Below are positions 1 to 5,701 of a stretch of 6,780 nucleotides of DNA, in pieces; positions within the stretch are counted from its first letter, which is position 1, and the number at the start of each line of letters is the position of its first letter. The translations under genes and the position numbers were made by a program. The stretch comes from DAOPYE01 sp035352715 (GTDB lineage: Bacteria > Acidobacteriota > Holophagae > Holophagales > Holophagaceae). The notes under the pieces were generated by a model. That model was not told the DNA's origin, made no database searches, and saw only the letters and a list, made by a program, of their open reading frames with translations. The stretch covers positions 1 to 6,780 of the forward strand of contig DAOPYE010000115.1 of assembly GCA_035352715.1 (NCBI GenBank). The letters are read 5' to 3'.

Positions 1-489
1 TTTCAGGACCGGGCTGGGCGTGATCAGCAGGATGGAGGATGGCAGAGGGTCGACGGTGGAGCGGTTCCGCCCGAGGCGCCTGCGGTGTTCCCGGAGATTC
101 AGGTGAAGCCGCGTCCGGATGCGCAGCACGACATCATCCATGGACTTGGGCAGGTAGTCGTCCGCGCCCGCCTCCAGGCTGCGCTCGAACGCCTCGCCCT
201 TGAGATCCGATAGCACCATCACGGCCACGTCGGCCAGGGTGGGGTCAGCCTTGATCTCCCGGCAGAACGTGAAGCCATCTTTGCCCGGAAGGATCACATC
301 CAGCAGGACCAGATCCGGAAGGGCTTCCCGCATGCGGCTCTCGGCGTCGGCGGCGTTGGCGACGGACGAGAGTTCCCGCCCCAGGACGCCCAGGCGCACG
401 GGAATCACGCGACGGTGCAGGGCGAGATCCTCCACCAGCAGGATCCGGCTCGGAGCGCTCTCTTGGGGGTTGGCGTTGCGTTCGTCCAT
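1..489 (-). CDS. Response regulator, N-terminal receiver domain (3' part outside window)
   Basis: This is a phosphoacceptor protein of a two-component system, presumably cytoplasmic. The visible 163 residues start with a CheY-like receiver domain (about 14-135). Acidic pair Glu20-Asp21 follows strand 1 (ILLVED), the phosphoacceptor is Asp64 in LVLLDVILPGKDGF, the switch Ser is Ser94 (VMVLSD), and the conserved Lys115 is in DDYLPKS. A basic linker (REHRRRLGRNR) follows, then SSILLITPSPVLK, which resembles strand 1 of a second domain, possibly another receiver, as in multi-receiver or PleD-like proteins. The output domain lies beyond position 1, so it is unknown. Start chosen at 489 because AGGAAGG (506-500) precedes it; an in-frame ATG at 519 has no Shine-Dalgarno. 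The gene is transcribed divergently from dapD. The receiver assignment is secure; the function is not. Confidence 0.9.
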   Translation of the reverse strand, partial: MDERNANPQESAPSRILLVEDLALHRRVIPVRLGVLGRELSSVANAADAESRMREALPDLVLLDVILPGKDGFTFCREIKADPTLADVAVMVLSDLKGEAFERSLEAGADDYLPKSMDDVVLRIRTRLHLNLREHRRRLGRNRSTVDPLPSSILLITPSPVLK

Positions 490-585
490 CTCGATGACAC
501 CTTCCTGGAGCACCAGCATTCCATGAGATGCTGTAGCTGCGGGGTTTTCTTCCGTGCGAACCCGCATGTTTTCAACGGGAGTCCC
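490..585. promoter_or_regulatory. Divergent intergenic region between response regulator and dapD
   Basis: This 96-bp gap must hold the 5' signals of both divergent genes unless they have more distant promoters. The response regulator's Shine-Dalgarno is at 506-500 (minus strand), and a GGGAG Shine-Dalgarno for dapD is at 577-581. I see no convincing -35/-10 pair on either strand. On the minus strand a TTGAAA hexamer lies at 574-569, but no acceptable -10 follows at 16-18 nt. The call rests on gene orientation, not on a recognised promoter. Confidence 0.35.
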
Positions 586-1401
586 ATGAACATCGCCAGA
601 TTGAAAGCCTTTTACGAGCGGCCCGCCGAGGTGGTTACCGCCGACCCCGCGGGTGCCGAGGCGCATGACGCCCTGCTGGCCGCGCTGGAAAGCGGGGAGC
701 TGCGTGCCGCCGAGCAGGATGCCCACGGCGTCTGGCAGGCCAACGCCTGGGTCAAGCAGGCGATCCTGGCTGGTTTTCGTCGCACCTCCATCGCCGAAAT
801 CGAAGGGCCCGGCTATCGATTCTTCGACAAGACGGCCTACCTGCCGCGCCAGTTCTCGCTCGAAAGCGGCGTGCGGCTGGTGCCCGGGGGCAGCTCCGTC
901 CGGCGCGGCGCCTTCGTCAGCAAGGGCGCGGTCGTGATGCCGCCCGCCTACATCAACGTGGGTGCTTACGTGGGCGCGGGCACCATGGTGGATAGCCACG
1001 CGCTGGTGGGCAGCTGCGCCCAGATCGGCGAGCGCGTCCATCTCTCCGCCGCCGCCCAGATCGGCGGCGTGCTGGAGCCCGCGGGCGCCGTTCCTGTGGT
1101 GGTGGAGGATGACGCCTTCGTGGGCGGACTGGTGGGTCTCTTTGAAGGCGTCGTGGTGCGCAAGCGCGCGGTGCTGGCCTCCGGCGTTGTCATTACGGGC
1201 TCGACGGTCATCTACGACCTCGTCCACGGCCGTGAGCTGAAGAAGGAAGTGCCCGAGGGCGCCGTTGTCGTTCCGGGATCGCGTCCCGCCAGCGGAGAAT
1301 TCGCCAAGGCCCATGGATTGAGCCTTTCCGCGCCCATGATCGTGAAATACCGCGATGAGCGCACCGATGCTGGAACGGCCCTGGAAAACGCGCTGCGGTA
1401 G
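586..1401 (+). CDS. dapD: 2,3,4,5-tetrahydropyridine-2,6-dicarboxylate N-succinyltransferase
   Basis: DapD transfers a succinyl group from succinyl-CoA to tetrahydrodipicolinate in the succinylase branch of meso-DAP/lysine synthesis, feeding peptidoglycan; it is a cytoplasmic trimer. The 271 residues match the family's usual length. An alpha-helical N-terminal part (about 1-95) is followed by a left-handed beta-helix of hexapeptide repeats (about 100-250). Diagnostic segments are VMPPAYINVGAYVGAGTMVD (117-136), GSCAQIG (142-148), HLS (152-154), GGVLEP (160-165) and GSTVIYD. Asp136 and Glu187 look like the conserved acidic residues proposed for catalysis in this family. Where E. coli DapD has a GARSEVVEG segment, this one has GGLVGLFEG (180-188), a variant I know from other phyla. 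Start at 586 is preferred: GGGAG lies just upstream and family length fits, while upstream in-frame ATGs (415, 523) would run antisense through the neighbouring gene or its leader. The succinyl rather than acetyl donor is inferred from overall similarity. Confidence 0.93.
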   Translation: MNIARLKAFYERPAEVVTADPAGAEAHDALLAALESGELRAAEQDAHGVWQANAWVKQAILAGFRRTSIAEIEGPGYRFFDKTAYLPRQFSLESGVRLVPGGSSVRRGAFVSKGAVVMPPAYINVGAYVGAGTMVDSHALVGSCAQIGERVHLSAAAQIGGVLEPAGAVPVVVEDDAFVGGLVGLFEGVVVRKRAVLASGVVITGSTVIYDLVHGRELKKEVPEGAVVVPGSRPASGEFAKAHGLSLSAPMIVKYRDERTDAGTALENALR

Positions 1402-1403
1402 TC

Positions 1404-1422
1404 CTGGGTCATTTTGACCTAG
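1404..1422 (+). terminator. Hairpin just after dapD, possible weak terminator
   Basis: CTGGGTCA (1404-1411) pairs with TGACCTAG (1415-1422) over 8 bp, including one G-T wobble, around a TTT loop. It begins 3 nt after the dapD stop codon. The downstream sequence has only a short T run (1426-1429), not a proper U tract, so intrinsic termination would be weak. It could instead be a 3' stabilising stem. Its place between dapD and the fliK promoter suits a transcription-unit boundary. Confidence 0.4.
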
Positions 1423-1429
1423 CTGCTTT

Positions 1430-1445
1430 CGGCACGGAGCCTGCT
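1430..1445 (+). promoter_or_regulatory. Sigma-54 (RpoN) -24/-12 promoter upstream of fliK
   Basis: The sequence CGGCACG-GAGC-CTGCT matches the sigma-54 consensus TGGCACG-N4-TTGCW at 10 of 12 specified positions. The near-invariant GG (1431-1432) and GC (1443-1444) are exactly 12 nt apart. Predicted transcription start is about 1456, leaving a leader of roughly 30 nt with the fliK Shine-Dalgarno in it. Sigma-54 control of hook and basal-body genes is established in Vibrio, Pseudomonas, Caulobacter and Helicobacter. An activator (bEBP) binding site is expected upstream, probably within dapD, but I could not identify one. Confidence 0.75.
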
Positions 1446-1474
1446 CTGCCCTCCTGTCCCTGGGATGTTCGGGG

Positions 1475-1480
1475 AGGAGG
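1475..1480 (+). promoter_or_regulatory. Strong Shine-Dalgarno that decides the fliK start
   Basis: AGGAGG is a perfect anti-16S match, 5 nt before the ATG at 1486. The earlier in-frame ATG at 1465 has no Shine-Dalgarno and would sit only about 9 nt after the predicted sigma-54 transcription start. This settles the start at 1486. Confidence 0.85.
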
Positions 1481-1485
1481 TGCCC

Positions 1486-3000
1486 ATGCTCCAGAGCTTG
1501 AAACTGGACGCCACGAGCTCGTCAAAAGCGAAAGACCGGACCGAGGATGCGAGCGGCGTCGCTGCGTCCTCGGATGCCGGGATCTCTGGATTTTCGGGGG
1601 TCCTGGCGGCCCTAGCGGGTAGTTTCCAGGTCGCCCCGGTCCTATCGAATCTTCCCACCGCCAGCGCGCCCGAGGTCTCTCGTTCTGCGGCGGGCGCGAA
1701 CCGCGCCGCCTCGCGGGATTGGAGCCGGGCCTCGGCAAAGGATGCGCGCGCCGCTGCAAACGATGCGCGCAATGGCGCGGCCAGCCGCTCCCAGGCCGTG
1801 CAGAAGCAGGGCAGCGCTAGCGCCAGCCCGGAGGCAAGCTCGGCGCAGAAGCGTTCCTCCCAGGCCCCTGCGCGGGTTGACGATGCCCAGGCTCATGCCC
1901 CGGATCCCAAGGTGGCAGGCCAGGGTTCCGGGTCTGAAAACCCGCAGCCGCAAGGCCCGGAAGAGATCCAGGCCCTGGCTCAGGCGCAGGAAGCGAACGC
2001 TCCCGAGGCTGCGGAGGCCGTCCCGGTGCCGGTGGGGGCTTCGGCTTCCCCTGTGGAGGCCTCCTCTGAGGATGTGGGCGCGGCGCTGCTCAAGGGGCTC
2101 AAGACTCTGTCTGGTGCCGTCAACGCCGCCGATCCGTCCGGGGCCCAGGCGGGGCTCAAGGATGGTCCCAATGCAGGGCTCGGCGCGGGGTTCAACGATG
2201 GTTTCAACGCGGGTTCGGGCGGGGATGCCGCCGTCGGATCGGCCTCTGGCCCCACGTCGGGATCGGCGTTCACCATCTCCACGAATCCGGCCGCGGAGGC
2301 TCCCGGCCAGGATGCCAACGCTCTGGTCATCAGCACGGACACCGACAAGCTGAACATCGCCGAGAACACCCTCAGCACGATGCTGGCGCAAAATTCGACA
2401 GCCACTGTCAAAAATGATGCACTCGCTGCGGAGGTCTTGGGGGGCAAGGATGCCCTGGGCGCCCTGGATGGATCCCAGACGGCGCAGACCGCCAAGGCTC
2501 CGCTGTCGCACGGGGTGGACGCCGCCATGGGTTCCGTGCGCGCGCAGACTGCCGCCGCGCAGGCGCCTGCTCAGACCTCGCCGGTGCGGACGAGTCCCGC
2601 ACTCTCCCAGGTGGAAGGCACGATCCGATGGATGGTGCGCAATCAGGAGAAAAGCGCCGAGCTGCAACTCCATCCCGAAAACCTGGGGCGGGTGACCATC
2701 TCGCTGAAGGTGGAGGGCAACGAGGTCCACGCCCGCGTGTGGGCGTCGGAATCGTCCTCCGCGGCCCTTCTGCAGGATCAGCGCACTGCCCTCGAGCAGT
2801 CGCTCAAGGATCAGGGCCTCAATCTTGCCAGCTTCGATCTCCAATCCGGCAACCGGGGAGAAGATGCCCAACGGCAGACGCCGATGCCCCAGGCGGCTCC
2901 TTCGGAGCCCGCGCGGGAGGTCGTGTCGTCAAGGCAAGATGCGCCCACGGGTGGGACACCGAATCTCTCAAACGCTTACCAGATCGAAGTCTTCGCGTAA
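1486..3000 (+). CDS. fliK: Flagellar hook-length control protein FliK
   Basis: FliK is a secreted molecular ruler. It measures hook length during export and its C-terminal domain switches the flagellar type III export gate from hook to filament substrates. The 504 residues split into a long Ala/Ser/Gln/Pro-rich, low-complexity N-terminal region (1 to about 370, expected to be extended and exported) and a C-terminal Flg_hook domain (about 376-456). The latter carries the signature LQLHPENLGRV (393-403), followed by TISLKVEGNEVHARVW and a LLQDQRTALEQSLKDQGL helix. A polar tail ends in YQIEVFA. It is longer than the 405-residue Salmonella FliK, all in the variable region, which contains a 6 x 12-nt repeat (residues 222-245). 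It is first in the cluster with flgD 40 bp downstream, and a sigma-54 promoter precedes it. Only the C-terminal domain identifies it, but context with flgD and flgE makes the call firm. Confidence 0.93.
   Translation: MLQSLKLDATSSSKAKDRTEDASGVAASSDAGISGFSGVLAALAGSFQVAPVLSNLPTASAPEVSRSAAGANRAASRDWSRASAKDARAAANDARNGAASRSQAVQKQGSASASPEASSAQKRSSQAPARVDDAQAHAPDPKVAGQGSGSENPQPQGPEEIQALAQAQEANAPEAAEAVPVPVGASASPVEASSEDVGAALLKGLKTLSGAVNAADPSGAQAGLKDGPNAGLGAGFNDGFNAGSGGDAAVGSASGPTSGSAFTISTNPAAEAPGQDANALVISTDTDKLNIAENTLSTMLAQNSTATVKNDALAAEVLGGKDALGALDGSQTAQTAKAPLSHGVDAAMGSVRAQTAAAQAPAQTSPVRTSPALSQVEGTIRWMVRNQEKSAELQLHPENLGRVTISLKVEGNEVHARVWASESSSAALLQDQRTALEQSLKDQGLNLASFDLQSGNRGEDAQRQTPMPQAAPSEPAREVVSSRQDAPTGGTPNLSNAYQIEVFA
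2149..2220 (+). repeat. Six imperfect 12-nt tandem units inside fliK
   Basis: Six consecutive in-frame 12-nt units encode AGLK, DGPN, AGLG, AGFN, DGFN and AGSG (FliK residues 222-245), i.e. [AD]-G-x-[K/N/G]. At DNA level units read GCGGGGCTCAAG, GATGGTCCCAAT, GCAGGGCTCGGC, GCGGGGTTCAAC, GATGGTTTCAAC, GCGGGTTCGGGC. A 24-nt higher-order unit (AGLK-DGPN, AGFN-DGFN) recurs. It lies in the low-complexity ruler region, where length changes need not break function. Confidence 0.7.
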
Positions 3001-3040
3001 TGGCGCAGTAATTGAATAACTCTGGACGAAGGGGACTTCC

Positions 3041-3700
3041 ATGACGACCGCCGTCACCAACACCAGCAGCAACGCGGCTACCAACAGTTCGACCACAACG
3101 ATGGCCAAGAAGGATCTGGACAAGGACGCCTTCCTGAAGCTGCTGGTGGCCCAGCTCCAGAATCAGGATCCCACGCAGAGCCAGGATCCCAATCAGATGG
3201 TCCAGCAGATGACGAGCTATTCGCAGCTGGAGCAGATGCAGAACATGAACTCGTCCCTGGCGGGGATCTCGAACCTGAATGCGAGCCTGTTCCAGGCGCA
3301 GACGACCAATCTCATCGGCAAGCAAGTGCGGGTCACGTCCTCCAGCCTGGATGTGAAGAATGGAGCTGCGACGGTGGGCATCACACTCGCGAGCGCGGCC
3401 AATGTCTCGCTGACCGTCAAGGATGCATCCGGCAAGACCGTCGCCATCCTGGATCAGGGCGCCCAGACCGCCGGCGATCACGTGATCAGCTGGAACGGAA
3501 AGGACGTCCAGGGCAAGACGGTCGCGGATGGCACCTATTCCGTGGCAATCACGGCCAAGGACACGGCGGGTAACGCCGTCACGGCGTCGACATCCGCTTT
3601 CGCCAAGGTGGATTCGGTCACCTTCACCAATGGAACTGTGATGGTCAACGCGGGTGGCAAGTCGTTCCCCATCTCGGATGTTACGCAGATTGCCGGTTGA
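3041..3700 (+). CDS. flgD: Flagellar hook cap / hook assembly scaffold FlgD
   Basis: FlgD forms the temporary cap at the tip of the growing hook and promotes FlgE polymerisation; it is exported by the flagellar type III system and later discarded. The protein has 219 residues. A Thr/Ser/Asn-rich start (1-20) is followed by the conserved FlgD N-terminal region: FLKLLVAQLQNQDP (31-44) and SQLEQMQNM (61-69), then NLIGKQV (90-96). The C-terminal half (about 99-219) holds the FlgD Tudor/Ig-like fold, with VKDASGKTVAIL (126-137) and ISWNGKD...GKTVADGTYS (149-167). Length fits the family. A GAAGGGGA Shine-Dalgarno (3028-3035) sits just upstream. It lies between fliK (40 bp) and flgE (30 bp), the common fliK-flgD-flgE order, and is probably co-transcribed with both. 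The identification is secure. Confidence 0.96.
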   Translation: MTTAVTNTSSNAATNSSTTTMAKKDLDKDAFLKLLVAQLQNQDPTQSQDPNQMVQQMTSYSQLEQMQNMNSSLAGISNLNASLFQAQTTNLIGKQVRVTSSSLDVKNGAATVGITLASAANVSLTVKDASGKTVAILDQGAQTAGDHVISWNGKDVQGKTVADGTYSVAITAKDTAGNAVTASTSAFAKVDSVTFTNGTVMVNAGGKSFPISDVTQIAG

Positions 3701-3730
3701 TTCCTCTTTTCTGAGCCTAAGGAGAACGCC

Positions 3731-4981
3731 ATGGGTCTCTATTCTTCCTTCTACGCGAGCCTTTCCGGGCTGAGCGCCAATTCCCAGTCGCTGTCCGTGA
3801 TCGGCAACGATCTCGCGAACCTCAACACCATCGGCTTCAAGGGATCCAGCAGCACCTTCCAGGATCTCTTCAACACCGCCATGAGCGGCGGCGGCGGGGT
3901 TTCGGGCAACGGCAATCCCATGCAGGTGGGCCTGGGAACCCGCGTGGGCGCCATCATGCAGAACCACGCCCAGGGCTCGTTCCAGTCCACGGGGAACGTG
4001 ACGGACATGGCCATTTCCGGCCAGGGCTTCTTCATGCTGCGCAGCACCACGGGAGCCCGCTCCTATACGCGCGCCGGCAACTTCACCCTGGATCAGAACG
4101 GCTTCCTGATTGATCCCAACGGCGCCAATGCGCTGGGATGGAACCGCACCGCCACGGGGCTTTCCACGAACACGGCCGTCTCGCCCATCCAGATCAATAT
4201 GGGCATCACCAGCCCACCCATCGCGACCACCACGATGACGACGACGACGAACCTCAACGCCAACGCCACGGTATATTCGGCGGCGGATACCAGCAGCGAA
4301 TACGTGGTGCCGGTGCAGGTCTACGACAGCCTGGGGCAGAGCCACACCGCGCAGATCACGTACCGGAAGACGGGGCAGAACGCCTGGAGCTACAACGTGA
4401 CGACGGATGATGCGGCCGCGACGGTCACCGGCGGTGCCGGCACGCTGACGTTCGACCCGCTGGGCAAGCTGCTGACGCCCGCTCCGGCGACGATTTCTCC
4501 CAGCATCGCAGGATGGACCGATGGCGCGGCCGCCATGAACATCTCTTGGAACCTGACGGATATGGTCACGCAGTACGCGTCGGCCTCGGCCACCAGCAAT
4601 ACGACGCAGGACGGCTTCTCGTCCGGATCGATCCGGAGCATCGCGGTCGACAAAGACGGCATCATCACGGGCAGTTTCACCAACGGCCAGACGCTGCAGT
4701 TGGCCCAGGTGGCGCTTTCGACCTTCTCGAACATGAATGGCTTGTCCAAGATCGGCGACAACAGTTGGGCGGAGACGCTTACCAGTGGTTCGCCCAATAT
4801 CGGCGCAGCCAACCAGGGCGGCCGCGGCAGCGTGCTGGGATCCCAGCTGGAGCTGTCCAATGTGGACGTGGCGGACGAATTCACGAAGCTGATCATCGCC
4901 CAGCGCGGATACCAGGCGAACAGCCGCATCGTCACGACCTCGGATCAGCTGCTTCAGGAGACCTTGAACATGAAGCAGTAG
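3731..4981 (+). CDS. flgE: Flagellar hook protein FlgE
   Basis: FlgE is the subunit of the extracellular hook, the universal joint between rod and filament. The protein has 416 residues. The N-terminal rod/hook motif is MGLYSSFYASLSGLSANSQS with NDLANLNTIGFKG (about 26-38). The FlgE/F/G domain follows with TDMAISGQGFFML (91-103) and SYTRAGNF (111-118). A Thr-rich segment with NLNANA marks the start of the D2 domain, and the C-terminal helix is LELSNVDVADEFTKLIIAQR (373-392) followed by GYQANSRIVTTSDQLLQETL. Both terminal helices are intact, as needed for polymerisation. It is a normal bacterial FlgE, close to the 403 residues of Salmonella; the TDMAISGQGFFML motif is shared with FlgF/FlgG, but the D2 domain and length favour FlgE. 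AAGGAG (3719-3724) precedes the start by 6 nt. No promoter is visible in the 30-bp gap after flgD, so co-transcription is likely. Confidence 0.96.
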   Translation: MGLYSSFYASLSGLSANSQSLSVIGNDLANLNTIGFKGSSSTFQDLFNTAMSGGGGVSGNGNPMQVGLGTRVGAIMQNHAQGSFQSTGNVTDMAISGQGFFMLRSTTGARSYTRAGNFTLDQNGFLIDPNGANALGWNRTATGLSTNTAVSPIQINMGITSPPIATTTMTTTTNLNANATVYSAADTSSEYVVPVQVYDSLGQSHTAQITYRKTGQNAWSYNVTTDDAAATVTGGAGTLTFDPLGKLLTPAPATISPSIAGWTDGAAAMNISWNLTDMVTQYASASATSNTTQDGFSSGSIRSIAVDKDGIITGSFTNGQTLQLAQVALSTFSNMNGLSKIGDNSWAETLTSGSPNIGAANQGGRGSVLGSQLELSNVDVADEFTKLIIAQRGYQANSRIVTTSDQLLQETLNMKQ

Positions 4982-4991
4982 TGGCGGTTCT

Positions 4992-5021
4992 TGTGGAATT
5001 CACTGTAAGGTGAGGGCCACA
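4992..5021 (+). promoter_or_regulatory. Hairpin over the ribosome binding site of the kinase gene
   Basis: TGTGG (4992-4996) can pair with CCACA (5017-5021), and TCAC (5000-5003) with GTGA (5010-5013), around a 6-nt loop; a small internal loop (AAT/GGG) lies between the stems. The paired region covers most of the Shine-Dalgarno (AAGGTGAGG, 5007-5015) and reaches the A of the start codon. It may reduce translation of the kinase relative to flgE. It was found by eye and is short enough to have arisen by chance. Confidence 0.3.
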
Positions 5022-5601
5022 TGCTTGACGGATACGCCCCCACTCTCGAACGTCCTGGCCGCATCCTTGCGGTAGATGATCTTCCAGGCAACTTGAAGGT
5101 GCTGGGCGTCGAGCTCAAGCGCCATCCTTTCATCGTCACCATGGCCTCTACGGCCGAAGAGGCCATCGCGCTGTGCCGCCACACGGCCTTCGAGGGCATC
5201 CTGATGGATGTCAGCCTTCAGGGCATGGATGGCATCGAGGCCTGCCGCCAGATCCACGAAACCCCGCTCAATACGCGCACGCCGCTGATCTTCCTCAGCG
5301 CCGTGCGCGTGGGCGTGGATTGGATCACCGAAGGACTGGATGCTGGGGGCATCGATTACCTGATCAAGCCGTACGCGCTGCCAGAGCTGTTGGCGAAGCT
5401 GCGCATGATGGTGCGCCTGTACCGCCAGGATCTGGCCGCCATGGCCGGTGTCCGGCACAAGGCCCTGCTGGAGATCGCCGGGGGCACGGCCCACGAGCTG
5501 GCCCAGCCCGTCGCCGCGGCCCAGATCCTGCTGGACCGCATCCTGCGCAGCGACGAGCATCCCACGCGACAGCAGCTGTCCACGCTCAATCAGTGCCTGG
5601 A
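5021..5601 (+). CDS. Receiver-first histidine kinase, truncated by assembly gap
   Basis: This is a two-component protein with 193 visible residues. A CheY-like receiver (about 13-132) comes first: ILAVDD (Asp19-Asp20), phosphoacceptor Asp63 in GILMDVSLQGMDG, Ser93 in LIFLSA, and Lys116 in DYLIKPY. A linker helix leads to a HisKA-type H-box, LLEIAGGTAHELAQPVAAAQ, with His158 as the likely phosphorylated histidine. The sequence stops at the N run before the ATP-binding domain (N, G1, G2 boxes), so kinase activity is inferred from the H-box alone. There are no membrane segments, so it is expected to be soluble. A GGTGAGG Shine-Dalgarno precedes the ATG. The gene starts 39 bp after flgE with no visible promoter or terminator, so it may be transcribed with the hook genes; a role in motility or flagellar control is only inference from position. 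It does not continue into IspG. Confidence 0.85.
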
Positions 5602-5701
5602 NNNNNNNNNNNNNNNNNNNNNNNNNNNNNNNNNNNNNNNNNNNNNNNNNNNNNNNNNNNNNNNNNNNNNNNNNNNNNNNNNNNNNNNNNNNNNNNNNNN
5701 N
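5602..5701. other. Assembly gap of exactly 100 N
   Basis: One hundred undetermined bases, the usual placeholder for a scaffold gap of unknown size. The left side ends inside a kinase at its H-box and the right side begins inside IspG. The missing DNA should contain the kinase's ATPase domain and stop, any intergenic DNA or further genes, and roughly 25 codons of ispG. The reading frame happens to stay open across the N run, which creates a false 568-residue fusion. Confidence 0.97.

Noticed and set aside
415..585. N-terminal extension of dapD by 57 codons (ATG at 415 or 523)
   Set aside because: The stretch 415-489 is antisense to the response regulator start, has no Shine-Dalgarno, and would make DapD far longer than the family; start at 586 gives the expected 271 residues.
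561..585. CCCG/CGGG pairing (561-564 with 576-579) and the GGGA-G-TCCC palindrome before dapD
   Set aside because: The stem is only 4 bp with an 11-nt loop and the palindrome has a 1-nt centre; both are too weak to call a regulatory structure or operator.
1465..1485. Upstream ATG for FliK giving 7 more residues
   Set aside because: No Shine-Dalgarno, and it lies about 9 nt from the predicted sigma-54 transcription start; AGGAGG before 1486 is decisive.
1642..2871. 409-codon open frame on the minus strand over fliK
   Set aside because: Arg/Gly/His-rich low-complexity translation, no recognisable domain, fully antisense to fliK; a shadow caused by high GC in the third codon position.
4227..4252. 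ACC/ACG triplet run in flgE
   Set aside because: It encodes the ordinary Thr-rich segment leading into the FlgE D2 domain; too short and imperfect to be called a microsatellite.
2819..4345. 508-codon open frame on the minus strand over fliK 3' end, flgD and flgE
   Set aside because: No domain signature, His/Arg/Gly-rich, antisense to three clearly conserved flagellar genes.
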